A stretch of 25,423 nt of DNA from JAPXSY01 sp033812795 (GTDB lineage: Bacteria; Verrucomicrobiota; Kiritimatiellia; RFP12; UBA1067), in contig JAPXSY010000045.1 of the NCBI GenBank assembly GCA_033812795.1, forward strand, positions 1-25,423, in the 5' to 3' direction. Within the stretch, counting starts at the first letter, position 1. Every line of letters begins with the position of its first letter. Both the position numbers and the translations under genes were made by a program. This document shows positions 17,006-25,095 of the stretch, one piece after another. A model generated the notes under the pieces. That model saw only the letters and a program-made list of their open reading frames with translations. It did not search any database and was not told the origin of the DNA.

Positions 17006-17159
17006 GGGTTCGAATCAGCGGCAGGAATGACGTTGAGACTTGACCATAACGTTTTCAGATCGACAAACCGCTTGGGCGGATATAAGGTTAGTTCTTCATC
17101 TTACCCGGAGCAACGTGCCGGAAGATGACCATAACCGATCCCACAGAAAAACACACCGC

Positions 17160-18383
17160 ATGAACTCCAGGCGCGAAGCGATCTTCATCCTTACCCGTTG
17201 GCTTGCCACGCACGACTTTCCTGATCGACTCCTTCCAGACGGACCCGACCGCGCTTTCATCACCGACCTCGTTTACACCACAGTCCGACGCCGCCGCACA
17301 CTGGAGTGGGTACTCCAGCAACTCATGCGGCGCCTGCCCCAAGGCGAAACCGGAGCAGCCCTGTTGGCGGGCGCGTGCCAAATCCTCTTCATGCCCGATG
17401 TCGCCGAATACGCGGCGGTCAACGAAACGGTGGAGGCCGCAAAACTCGCTTCAAAGCAAACCGCAGGCCTTGTCAATGCGGTGCTCCGCAACCTGTTGCG
17501 CCAGCGCGAAACCTTGTTGGCCCGGTTGGCCAAAGAGTCGGTCGGCATCCGCACCTCCCATCCCGATGCCCTGATCACCCGCTGGCGCGAACGGTTCGGC
17601 GCGGAAGAGACGCTCGCGCTCTGCGAATGGAACAACACCCCTGCCGAAACCTTTCTCGCCTATCCCCCCGGCGCGGACGAACCGTTCGTGCCCATGCCGC
17701 GCGGCGCGCGTGTCACAGAGATGCCGGGATTTGAAGAGGGCGCGTTCATTGTGCAGGATCCGGCCACAGCGGTCAGCGTCGATCTGCTGGCTGTCCGTCC
17801 GGGTCTCAGCGTGCTGGACGCCTGCGCGGCTCCCGGAGGCAAGACCGTGCAGATCGCCTGGCGCATGGGCGTGCCCGGCCCGGACCCCAGGCACCGGCTC
17901 GTGGCGCTCGATCTGCATGAGGACCGGCTCCGGCTGGTTCGCGAAAATTTGGCCCGCACCCGTCAGGAATGGGTCACGGTGTGCTCAGGCGACCTGACGC
18001 AAAACCCGTCCTCCGCCCTGTCGGAGTTCGGCTTGTTCGACCGCATCCTGCTCGACGTGCCCTGCTCGAACACCGGTGTGCTGCGCCGCCGACCTGACGC
18101 CCGCTGGCGCTGGACCACCCCGCGCATGAAAAGTCTGGCCGCCACACAGGCGGTCATGCTGGAAAACGCCCTGACGCTACTCGCGCCCGGAGGCAGGCTC
18201 GTCTATTCAACATGCAGCTTGGAGCCGGAGGAGAACCGCCGTCAAATCACGGTCCTGCGGAAACGCCATCCGGAAATCGCCTGCATCGGCGTGGAGGAAC
18301 GCATCCCGACCCGCCACGCCACAGACGGCGTCTTTGCCTGCGCCCTCGAACGTCGGCATGACGTGCGCGGGACTCAAACGTAA
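17160..18383 (+). CDS. rsmB: 16S rRNA (cytosine-C5)-methyltransferase RsmB
   Basis: A SAM-dependent enzyme (407 aa) that methylates C967 of 16S rRNA. A NusB-like RNA-binding domain occupies about residues 1-140 (NSRREAIFILTRWL, YAAVNETVEAAKLASKQTAGLVNAVLRNLLR). The Rossmann methyltransferase follows: motif I DACAAPGGKT, motif IV DVPCSNTGVLRRRPDARWR (release Cys) and motif VI YSTCSLEPEEN (catalytic Cys). The ATG at 17160 matches the usual beginning of the family; the frame is open to 17040, but the extra residues are not family-like. No clear Shine-Dalgarno sequence precedes either. Its last ten bases overlap the end of alr on the other strand. Confidence 0.94.
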   Translation: MNSRREAIFILTRWLATHDFPDRLLPDGPDRAFITDLVYTTVRRRRTLEWVLQQLMRRLPQGETGAALLAGACQILFMPDVAEYAAVNETVEAAKLASKQTAGLVNAVLRNLLRQRETLLARLAKESVGIRTSHPDALITRWRERFGAEETLALCEWNNTPAETFLAYPPGADEPFVPMPRGARVTEMPGFEEGAFIVQDPATAVSVDLLAVRPGLSVLDACAAPGGKTVQIAWRMGVPGPDPRHRLVALDLHEDRLRLVRENLARTRQEWVTVCSGDLTQNPSSALSEFGLFDRILLDVPCSNTGVLRRRPDARWRWTTPRMKSLAATQAVMLENALTLLAPGGRLVYSTCSLEPEENRRQITVLRKRHPEIACIGVEERIPTRHATDGVFACALERRHDVRGTQT

Positions 18384-19492
18384 CGCCGTTCGACGCGGTT
18401 GCCGAAGGAACAGATGATCTCGTACGGGTGCGTGTTTTTGAGCGTGGCCCAATCCTCGACCGTCAGGGCATGCATGCCTTCGCCGCCCAGACAGACCACC
18501 TCATCGCCAATCCTGGCGTCGGGGACACTTTCCAGTGAGACGGTGGTGTAGTCCATGGAGAGCCTTCCCAGAATCGGACAGGGCGTCCCGCGGATCAGCA
18601 GGTACCCGCGGTTGGACAGGGCCAGCGGCATGCCGTCCGCATAACCTGCGGAGACCGTGCCCACACGGGTTGAACGGTGCAGGCGGAAGGTGTGGCCGTA
18701 CCCGATACCCGTACCGGCGGGCAGCGTCCGGATCGCGGTGAGCCGCGTTTTCAGCGTCAGCACGGGCGCGAGATGCAGGGCACGCCGTCCGACGGTGTCG
18801 AACGATCCATGCAGGTTGATGCCGGTGCGCACGACATTAAACGGCGCGCGGCAGGCGCGCGGGAAGTTGTTGATCGCATCGCTGTTGGCGATATGACGCT
18901 GGTCAAAGGTGATCCCTTCCCGCGCGAGTTCCTCGATGATTTCGATAAAACGATCCATCTGCCGGTTGGTCAGTTCCGATCCGGTTTCGTACGCGAAGGG
19001 AAAGTGCGAAAAGATCCCCTCGCACGCCAATCCGGGCAGCGCATGGACAGCACGGATGACGTCCGGAGCCTCGTGCGCCAGAACCCCCAGCCTCCCCATA
19101 CCGGTGTCGAGCTTGATGTGCACCGTGGCGGTCCGGCCGCACGCCGCAGCAGCGGCGCTGATCCGCCGCGCGGTTTCGAGATCCGTGACCGGCAGTGTGA
19201 CCCCGGCCTCTACCATGGGTTCGATCTCTTCGGGCAGCACGCTGCTCAGAATTTGAACCGGTTTGCCCAACGAAAGCAGTTGCAGCGCCTCGTGGGGTTC
19301 GGCCACGCCGAACCCCGCCGCACCGGCGCGGCAGAGCGCCTCGGCGATCGGGACTACCCCAAGGCCATAGGCGTTGGCCTTGAGTACCGTCAACACCCCG
19401 GCAGGCGCGACCGCCGCCGCGATGTTCCGGTAATTACGCGTCAGCGTTTCGAGGCTGATCTCCAGCCAGACTCTGCGGGGCAACTCACTCAT
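18374..19492 (-). CDS. alr: Alanine racemase
   Basis: A PLP enzyme (372 aa) interconverting L- and D-alanine for peptidoglycan. The PLP lysine is K38 in VLKANAYG and the second catalytic base is Y284 in SAGYADG. Other family segments are IKLDTGMGRLG, HIANSDAINNF and VVRTGINLHG (usually RPGIALYG, so a mild variant). It folds as an N-terminal TIM barrel and a C-terminal beta domain, and length is normal. The ATG at 19492 has AAGGG six bases upstream. It lies 44 nt downstream of sodB on the same strand and its tail overlaps rsmB by 10 nt. Confidence 0.97.
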   Translation of the reverse strand: MSELPRRVWLEISLETLTRNYRNIAAAVAPAGVLTVLKANAYGLGVVPIAEALCRAGAAGFGVAEPHEALQLLSLGKPVQILSSVLPEEIEPMVEAGVTLPVTDLETARRISAAAAACGRTATVHIKLDTGMGRLGVLAHEAPDVIRAVHALPGLACEGIFSHFPFAYETGSELTNRQMDRFIEIIEELAREGITFDQRHIANSDAINNFPRACRAPFNVVRTGINLHGSFDTVGRRALHLAPVLTLKTRLTAIRTLPAGTGIGYGHTFRLHRSTRVGTVSAGYADGMPLALSNRGYLLIRGTPCPILGRLSMDYTTVSLESVPDARIGDEVVCLGGEGMHALTVEDWATLKNTHPYEIICSFGNRVERRYV

Positions 19493-19536
19493 CTCCGGCC
19501 CTTACCGACTTGCTCTCACCACGCGCGCGGCAACCC

Positions 19537-20265
19537 TCATGCGGTCGCGGCCGCGAAACGCTCCGCGGCGAACGGCCAGTTCAACGCCTGATCGAGCACA
19601 GCCTTGACGTAATCCGCCCGGCGATTCTGCCAATCGAGATAATAGGCGTGCTCCCAAACATCGATCGTCAGCAGCGGCGTCACGCCGACCTGCGTCAGCG
19701 GGGTCTCCGCGTTCGGCGTCTTAACCACCTTCAATGCCCCCCGTTCCGCCACCAGCCAGGCCCACCCGCTGCCGAACTGCTTCAGGGCCGCATCCGACAT
19801 CGCCTGTTTGCAGGCATCGAGCGAACCAAAGCAGCGGGTGACCGCAGCCGCCAGAGGAGCGGGCACCGTCTGTGCCACCGCAACCGGCTTGAGCGACTTC
19901 CAGTAGAACGTATGGTTCCAGATCTGGGCCGCGTTGTTGAACACTGCGGCGTGCTCCGCCAAACCAGCCGATTGACGCACGATGGCCTCCAGCGTCAGCC
20001 CGGCGAATTTGGAACCCGGCAGCAGTTTGTTCAGGGTGTTCACGTACCCCTGATGATGCTTGCCGTGGTGAAACGAAAGCGTTTGGGCCGAAACCACCGG
20101 TGCCAGAGCGTCCGAAGGGAACGGCAGCGGCGGGAGGGTGATCGCCGCTGCGGCGGCACCCCCCTGCTGCGCCGCGGTCAGGCTGGCCGCAGCCCCGGCG
20201 GCCACGGTTACAAACGCTCTGCGGGAAAGCCCCATCTGGTGTCGCGTCATTTGATTCGCACTCAT
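19537..20265 (-). CDS. sodB: Tat-exported Fe/Mn superoxide dismutase
   Basis: Converts superoxide to peroxide and oxygen. Metal ligands are all present: H66 (SFHHGKHH), H118 (WNHTFYW), D202 and H206 (DVWEHAYY). AAQIWNHTFYW, with Gln at the second-sphere position, points to the Fe type, although metal use cannot be settled from sequence. The first 40 or so residues form a twin-arginine signal (LSRRAFVTVAAGAAASL, then an Ala/Gly-rich stretch), so the enzyme should act outside the cytoplasm, unlike most bacterial SodB. The ATG at 20265 has AAAGGAG four bases upstream. It sits 86 nt after lepB and 44 nt before alr on the same strand. Confidence 0.94.
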   Translation of the reverse strand: MSANQMTRHQMGLSRRAFVTVAAGAAASLTAAQQGGAAAAAITLPPLPFPSDALAPVVSAQTLSFHHGKHHQGYVNTLNKLLPGSKFAGLTLEAIVRQSAGLAEHAAVFNNAAQIWNHTFYWKSLKPVAVAQTVPAPLAAAVTRCFGSLDACKQAMSDAALKQFGSGWAWLVAERGALKVVKTPNAETPLTQVGVTPLLTIDVWEHAYYLDWQNRRADYVKAVLDQALNWPFAAERFAAATA

Positions 20266-20318
20266 CGCGCTCCTTTCACGGGTTCACCCCTGTGTAGCAT
20301 TCGCCAAAAGATGGATCC

Positions 20319-20347
20319 AGTGTAACCTCTTTGCACAGACTCCGCAA
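20319..20347 (-). promoter_or_regulatory. Weak candidate promoter for sodB
   Basis: On the minus strand TTGCGG (20347-20342) and TACACT (20324-20319) are 17 nt apart, just after lepB. The boxes are three and four of six to consensus, so sodB may equally depend on the upstream lepA-lepB transcript. The -10 overlaps one of the GGTTACA motifs. Confidence 0.25.
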
Positions 20348-20351
20348 CGCT

Positions 20352-21515
20352 TCAGCGGATCCAGCCGAAACGCGGCGAGGTGAACGGCCAGTACACCACG
20401 GTCGCGGGTCCGAGAAGATTGCGCTCAGGCACAGGCCCCCAATACCGGCTGTCGAAACTGTTGAACGAATTATCCCCCATGGCGTAATACTGATCCGGAC
20501 CCAGTGTCACCTGATCCTGCTCCGTAGCCAGCGATCTGCCGCGGAGGACCATCTGGGGCTGTCCGCTGGGATTGAACCCCGCATAGGCCGGACTGTTCGG
20601 CCACACCTTCTCCTGCCGGGCGATCTGACCGATGCGCAGCGGTTCGGTCACCGCCTTGCCGTTGACCAGCAGATTGGGCGCCTTGATCTGAAGCGTCTCA
20701 TTGGGCAATCCGGTCATCCGCTTGATGTAATGGGTCCCCTGCGGCAGGGCAGTGATGCCGATCGTGGAAAACACCATCACCTCGCCACGCTGCGGGTGCG
20801 CGATATTCCACTTCCACCGGTTGACAAAAACAAAGTCGCCGGACACGACCACGCCGGACCACAGAACCTCACCCGCACGGACGCTGGCCCCGTTGGCAAC
20901 CCCGCCCTTGAGCCGGATCGGACGGCGGTAGGCATCCACCTCCACCGCATCGTTCGGCACATAATGGGGGATCCCGGCCACGATGACCGGCATGTACCCG
21001 GGTTTCTTGCTGCTGTCGCTAGAGGAGAAATGCACCGTTCCGGAGGCCTTGGCGCGAACCGTCTTGAACGATTCTCCGGTCACAAGCCACTTCACGAACT
21101 TGAGCGGCTGCCGATCCAGAAGCGTGGCAGCCGAGGGCGGCTGCGATTCCGAATGAATGCCGTACAGCGTCGGCTGCATCGAGCCCGTAGGGATTTTGAA
21201 GGGCTGATAGAAATAGGCGCGGAAGGCCATCGCCACCGAAATCGCCACCACCAACACGTCGAAATTTTCGCGCCAGCCTGACAGCGGCCTGGGCGGGTTG
21301 AGGCGCGTGACGCACGTTTCAAGCGCATTGCCCGTAGTCTTCATCGCCTCGCCTGCTCGCGCGGCGTACGCCTCCTGCGCCTGAGCGATATGCTCATTCA
21401 GCGACGCCAGATCGTCGGCACGCATGATGTCCTCACGACTGCACCGCAACGTGCGCGCGTGATGCAGCACGGTCTTGAGCTGCTTTCTGATCTTCCGCTT
21501 CTCAAAATAATTCAC
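20352..21515 (-). CDS. lepB: Signal peptidase I with a large insert in the catalytic domain
   Basis: A membrane-anchored serine protease (387 aa) that removes signal peptides after Sec or Tat export. After a charged, helical N-terminal region (about 1-75, probably coiled coil and cytoplasmic) comes one membrane segment (FDVLVVAISVAMAFRAYFY). Then follow the catalytic Ser112 in IPTGSMQPTL, the catalytic Lys265 in GTHYIKRMTGLPNE, and box E GDNSFNSFDSRYWGPVP. About 150 residues separate Ser and Lys (55 in Escherichia coli LepB), owing to an insert (KFVKWLVTGESF to VSGDFVFVNRW). Start: GTG at 21515 has GGGGAG seven bases upstream. A TTG at 21551, overlapping the lepA stop, is also in frame but lacks a ribosome site. 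It follows lepA by 32 nt, as in the classical lepA-lepB pair. Confidence 0.95.
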   Translation of the reverse strand: MNYFEKRKIRKQLKTVLHHARTLRCSREDIMRADDLASLNEHIAQAQEAYAARAGEAMKTTGNALETCVTRLNPPRPLSGWRENFDVLVVAISVAMAFRAYFYQPFKIPTGSMQPTLYGIHSESQPPSAATLLDRQPLKFVKWLVTGESFKTVRAKASGTVHFSSSDSSKKPGYMPVIVAGIPHYVPNDAVEVDAYRRPIRLKGGVANGASVRAGEVLWSGVVVSGDFVFVNRWKWNIAHPQRGEVMVFSTIGITALPQGTHYIKRMTGLPNETLQIKAPNLLVNGKAVTEPLRIGQIARQEKVWPNSPAYAGFNPSGQPQMVLRGRSLATEQDQVTLGPDQYYAMGDNSFNSFDSRYWGPVPERNLLGPATVVYWPFTSPRFGWIR

Positions 21516-21547
21516 GCTTGGACTCCCCTCTTCCGCCGCCTTTACGA

Positions 21548-23365
21548 TCAATCGTCCTTTGATGACCCCTTAAGCACGGAGATAAAGGCGGACTGCGGCA
21601 CATTGACCTGCCCGAACTCTTTCATACGCGCCTTACCGGCCTTCTGTTTCTTCAACACCTTCTGCTTGCGCGTCACGTCGCCGCCGTATAGCTTGGCCAA
21701 GACATCCTTGCGGAACGCGCGGATATCCTCGCGGGCAATGATCGTGCGCCCGATCGCGGCCTGCACCGGAATCTTGAACATGTGCGGCGGGATGGATTCG
21801 GAAAGCGCCTTGCACATCTGCCGGCCGCGCGCGACCGCCTTGTCGCGGTGCACCAAGATTGAAAAGGCGTCCACCAACTCGCCGTTGAGCAGGATGTCCA
21901 TCTTGACGATGTCGCTCGCCTGATAGCCGTACGGCTCGTAATCCATCGAGGCATACCCGCGGCTCACGCTCTTGAGCATGTCGTGAAAATCAATCAAGAT
22001 TTCGTTCAGCGGCAGGATGAAGGTCAGAATCACGCGCCGCGCATCGAGGCTCTCGGTACTCTTGACCTCACCGCGCCGCTCCAGCGCGATGCGCATGATG
22101 TCGCCGATGCACTCGCTCGGGCAGATGATCGTGGCTTTGATCATCGGCTCCTCGATCTGCTCGATGCGCGTCACGTCCGGCAACTGCACAGGATTATCCA
22201 GCTCCAGCGTCTCGCCGTCTTTAAGCTGCACGCGGTACACGACCGACGGATGCGTATTGATGATGTCCAGATCGAACTCGCGGCGCAACCGCTCCTGAAC
22301 CACCTCCATGTGCAGCAGTCCCAGAAACCCGCAACGGAAACCGAAACCCAGCGCAACCGAACTCTCGGCATGGAACGTGAAGGCGGAGTCATTCAGGTGC
22401 AGCTTCTCCAGTCCGGAACGCACTTTCTCGAACTCGTCGGTGCTGACCGGATAGACGCCGCTGAACACCATCGGGCGCACCTCTTTGAAACCGGGCAACG
22501 GCTCGGTTGCCCCGTCCTTGGTTCCGGTCACCGTGTCGCCGATCTTGATGTCAGCCGGGTCTTTAATCGCGCCGACCAAGTACCCCACCTGCCCCGCCTC
22601 AAGCACGTCGACCGGCTTTTGATCCGGGCTGAAGATGCCCACTTCGCGGAGCTGCGTGGTCTGGCCGCTGCCGATGAAACGAACCGAGTCGCCGACCTTG
22701 ATGCGACCGTCCACCACACGCACGTAGGTGATCACGCCGCGGAACTCATCGAAGACGGAGTCAAACACCAACGCCCGCAGCGGCGCGTTGACGCCCGCCG
22801 TTTCCGGCGGCGGGATGCGGGCGACAATCGCCTCCAGCACATCGGGCACGCCCTCTCCGGTCTTGGCACTGATCAGGAGCGGCCGATCCATCGGAATCCC
22901 CAGCACATCCTCGATCTGGTGCGAAACATCCTCGATGTTCGCGCCGGGCAGATCGACCTTGTTGAGCACCGGCACGATCTCCAGCTCATTGTCGATCGCA
23001 AGATAGGCATTCGCGACCGTCTGCGCCTCGACCCCCTGCGCGGCATCGACCACCAGCACCGCGCCTTCGCACGCGCCCATGCTGCGCGACACCTCATAGT
23101 TGAAGTCCACATGCCCCGGCGTATCGATCAGATTGAGCAGATAGGTCTTGCCATCCTTGGCGGTATAGGCCATCGAGACGGGGTGCGACTTGATGGTGAT
23201 GCCGCGTTCGCGTTCGAGATCCATCGCGTCCAGCGTCTGCTCACGCAGATTGCGCAGATCGATGGCTTCGGTGAGTTCCAAGACGCGGTCCGACAACGTC
23301 GTTTTACCGTGGTCGATATGGGCGATGATACAGAAGTTGCGTATGTTATCGAGTCTTTGTGCCAT
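21548..23365 (-). CDS. lepA: Elongation factor 4 (LepA)
   Basis: A ribosome-bound GTPase (605 aa) related to EF-G and implicated in back-translocation and in initiation or assembly of 30S particles. G motifs: AHIDHGKTT, RGITIK, DTPGHVDF, NKVDLPGA, SAKTG. The EF-G-like domains and the LepA-specific C-terminal domain (AKLYGGDVTRKQKVLKKQKAGKARMK) are complete. It begins inside the end of rpe: its ATG (23365) precedes the rpe stop by 20 nt in another frame, with only a weak GAGAG ribosome site, so it is probably translationally coupled to rpe. lepB follows. Confidence 0.98.
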   Translation of the reverse strand: MAQRLDNIRNFCIIAHIDHGKTTLSDRVLELTEAIDLRNLREQTLDAMDLERERGITIKSHPVSMAYTAKDGKTYLLNLIDTPGHVDFNYEVSRSMGACEGAVLVVDAAQGVEAQTVANAYLAIDNELEIVPVLNKVDLPGANIEDVSHQIEDVLGIPMDRPLLISAKTGEGVPDVLEAIVARIPPPETAGVNAPLRALVFDSVFDEFRGVITYVRVVDGRIKVGDSVRFIGSGQTTQLREVGIFSPDQKPVDVLEAGQVGYLVGAIKDPADIKIGDTVTGTKDGATEPLPGFKEVRPMVFSGVYPVSTDEFEKVRSGLEKLHLNDSAFTFHAESSVALGFGFRCGFLGLLHMEVVQERLRREFDLDIINTHPSVVYRVQLKDGETLELDNPVQLPDVTRIEQIEEPMIKATIICPSECIGDIMRIALERRGEVKSTESLDARRVILTFILPLNEILIDFHDMLKSVSRGYASMDYEPYGYQASDIVKMDILLNGELVDAFSILVHRDKAVARGRQMCKALSESIPPHMFKIPVQAAIGRTIIAREDIRAFRKDVLAKLYGGDVTRKQKVLKKQKAGKARMKEFGQVNVPQSAFISVLKGSSKDD

Positions 23366-24032
23366 ATTCTCTCATGCAGATCTCGCGCATCTGCGCGATC
23401 ACCGCACCCATGTCGCTCTGTTTGAAAAGGAAGCTGCCGGCCACAAACTGGTTGGCCCCGTGCGCCGCGCAAAGGGCGGCGGTCTCAAGGTTGATGCCGC
23501 CATCCACCATGATGTCCAGCGCACCCAGGCCGCAGGCATCCGCACGACAGCGCAACTCGCGGATTTTCGGCAACACCTCGCTCATGAACGCCTGGCCGCC
23601 ATAACCGGGATTCACCGTCATGAACAACACCTCGTCGCACAGCTTCAGATACGGGAAAACCGCTGACGCCGGAGTCTGCGGCCGCAGCACCAGCCCGGAG
23701 CGCACGTCGCGCGCGCGGATGACCCGGAGAGCGGCCCACACATCGCAGTCCGCCTCGACATGAAACTGGAGGGTCTGCGCCCCGGCGTCGATGAAGCGCT
23801 CCGCATAGAGATCGGGCCGCGTCATCATCAGATGCACATTGCGGTAAAGTCCGGGCACGACCCGCCGCGCGAGCGCCGCCATGTCCGGACCGAAACTGAG
23901 ATTGGGGACAAAATGCGCGTCCATGATATCCAAGTGCAGCGCATCCGCACCCGAGTCGGCAACGCGGCGGATCTCATCCGCTAAACACCCGTAATCCGCC
24001 GCCAGCAGTGATGGAAGAATGTGAACCCTCAT
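23346..24032 (-). CDS. rpe: Ribulose-phosphate 3-epimerase
   Basis: A metal-dependent TIM-barrel enzyme (228 aa) interconverting ribulose 5-phosphate and xylulose 5-phosphate in the pentose phosphate pathway. Signatures are ILPSLLAADYG, LHLDIMDAHFVPNLSFGP (metal His and Asp), NVHLMM, VNPGYGGQAF and DIMVDGGIN (catalytic Asp). The ATG at 24032 gives the canonical start; an ATG at 24101 is in frame but lies beyond the promoter. No Shine-Dalgarno sequence is present, and the promoter predicts a leader of about four bases, so it should be translated as a leaderless message. First gene of rpe-lepA-lepB; the 3' end overlaps lepA by 20 nt. Confidence 0.97.
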   Translation of the reverse strand: MRVHILPSLLAADYGCLADEIRRVADSGADALHLDIMDAHFVPNLSFGPDMAALARRVVPGLYRNVHLMMTRPDLYAERFIDAGAQTLQFHVEADCDVWAALRVIRARDVRSGLVLRPQTPASAVFPYLKLCDEVLFMTVNPGYGGQAFMSEVLPKIRELRCRADACGLGALDIMVDGGINLETAALCAAHGANQFVAGSFLFKQSDMGAVIAQMREICMREYGTKTR

Positions 24033-24042
24033 AAAGCGGTTG

Positions 24043-24072
24043 AGTATAGCGTAAGGGTTGCGGTCTTGTAAA
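24043..24072 (-). promoter_or_regulatory. Sigma70-like promoter of rpe-lepA-lepB, near-leaderless
   Basis: On the minus strand TTTACA (24072-24067) and TATACT (24048-24043) are 18 nt apart, each five of six to consensus. Initiation near 24036 would be about four bases before the rpe ATG. This -10 matches that of der, including the following CAAC. Confidence 0.6.
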
Positions 24073-24093
24073 CGCCGGGTCTTCATTTTCGGA

Positions 24094-24567
24094 TCAAACA
24101 TCCGCCCCGAAAGGGCCGTTTTCCGTATCCGGACCGGGTGCCGCCTCCCCTCCCTTTGACACGGGCAAGTCCCGCAGGTACAGGCCGCGCGCCCAAGCCA
24201 CCCCAGCCATCCCCAGACCGAACAGCAGAATCGGCAGGCCCGCCCGAACGTAATCGTACGTCGGATAGATCAGCAGATTCCACGCCGCCAACCAAAAGTA
24301 ACCGGCCATCACGCAGAACCCCAACACCAAGTGCCATCGGGTCTCGCGCCGAATGAGACGACCGTAAGCCCACACCAGCAAGGCCACAAGCGGTGCCGAA
24401 ACCCACGAGACCGTGAGCGCATGCACAAACACCGCTTTCGCCAGTCCCAGCGCATGGAACCTCCGGAAAAAATTCGGAAAAAAATAAATCAGCACAAACA
24501 ACTGCGGCACCAGTAGCGTGACCAGCACCAGATGAACCGCGAATCTCCGGATCCTCTTCATCGCCAT
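24094..24567 (-). CDS. Small four-helix membrane protein, function unknown
   Basis: I do not recognise this 157-residue protein. Four hydrophobic segments are visible: HLVLVTLLVPQLFVLIYFFP (about 12-31), AKAVFVHALTVSWVSAPLVALLVWAYG (about 43-69), WHLVLGFCVMAGYFWLAAWNLLIYP (about 78-102) and GLPILLFGLGMAGVAWARGLYL (about 109-130). A polar, acidic, Pro/Gly-rich tail of about 25 residues follows. The N-terminus is basic (MAMKRIRR), which favours a cytoplasmic N-terminus. Two ATGs two codons apart (24567 and 24561) are both served by a purine-rich GAGGGGAAGGG. It ends 62 nt before the rpe start on the same strand, with the rpe promoter in between. Codon use and membrane pattern make it a credible gene. 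Confidence 0.7.
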   Translation of the reverse strand: MAMKRIRRFAVHLVLVTLLVPQLFVLIYFFPNFFRRFHALGLAKAVFVHALTVSWVSAPLVALLVWAYGRLIRRETRWHLVLGFCVMAGYFWLAAWNLLIYPTYDYVRAGLPILLFGLGMAGVAWARGLYLRDLPVSKGGEAAPGPDTENGPFGADV

Positions 24568-24682
24568 CCCTTCCCCTCATATCCCTTCGGTGACGTCAAC
24601 TCCCGGTCTCACATAATCCGACAACAGTATGCCACATCCCGCCCGCAATGCAACCGTAGGCATCAAAGTATCACAAGGCCAT

Positions 24683-24765
24683 GTACGGCGGGACGTCCCG
24701 GACCGCCGAGCAAAAGCCGGACGTCTGGCCCCGGGAAGGGGCGGCCCGAGAACGTCCCGCCCTAC
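24683..24765. repeat. Inverted-repeat element, about 83 bp, non-coding
   Basis: GTACGGCGGGACGT (24683-24696) and ACGTCCCGCCCTAC (24752-24765) are inverted complements with one mismatch. The interior is GC-rich with further local symmetry (CCGGACCGCCGAG, CCCCGGGAAGGGGCGG). The terminal inverted repeats and size resemble a miniature element, but no target duplication was recognised. The surrounding 24568-24682 and 24766-24823 show no gene and no clear promoter. Confidence 0.6.
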
Positions 24766-24823
24766 TTCATCGGCCGCGTTCCCGGTCCTTACCCAGCCTC
24801 TCCCTGAACGTTGCGCGTTGAAC

Positions 24824-24858
24824 CTCAAAAGAGCAGTTGAACCTTCAACTCTCTTTGG
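24824..24858 (-). repeat. GTTGAA/TTCAAC stem-loop module, right copy
   Basis: GTTGAACCTTCAAC (24836-24849) with CCTCAAAAGAGCA before it is the reverse complement of the left-end block at 117-144 and of the middle block at 11265-11290, with few changes. The 8-nt array begins directly after it, as in the other copies. Confidence 0.85.
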
Positions 24859-24994
24859 CTTCAGGGTTTCAGGGTTTCAGGGTTTCTGGGTTTCTGGGTT
24901 TCAGGGTTTCAAGGTTTCTGGGTTTCTGGGTTTCAGGGTTTCTGGGTTTCAGGGTTTCTGGGTTTCTGGGTTTCAAGGTTTCAGGGTTTCAAGG
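24859..24994 (+). repeat. 8-nt tandem array TTTC(A/T)(G/A)GG, 17 units
   Basis: Seventeen units of exactly 8 nt, three main variants (TTTCAGGG, TTTCTGGG, TTTCAAGG) in mixed order, with the first unit starting CTTC. There is no length slippage. Because 8 is not a multiple of 3, any reading frame shows an 8-residue period (GFQGFRVS-like), which makes long false open frames. Inverted partner: 57-110. Confidence 0.95.
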
Positions 24995-24998
24995 TTTC

Positions 24999-25095
24999 AT
25001 CGGGGTCGGGATCGCTATCGGTATCGGGATCGCTATCGGGGTCGGGATCGCTATCGGGGTCGGGATCGCTATCGGGATCGACTGTTTCACCACAG
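24999..25095 (+). repeat. 18-nt tandem array plus 13-nt linker, right copy
   Basis: Four complete units of ATCGGGGTCGGGATCGCT (24999, 25017, 25035, 25053; the second has GTA for GGG at 25021-25023), then a partial unit to 25080. Next comes TGTTTCACCACAG (25083-25095), identical to the reverse complement of 8-20. The unit itself is built on a 6-nt ATCGGG theme. Confidence 0.95.
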
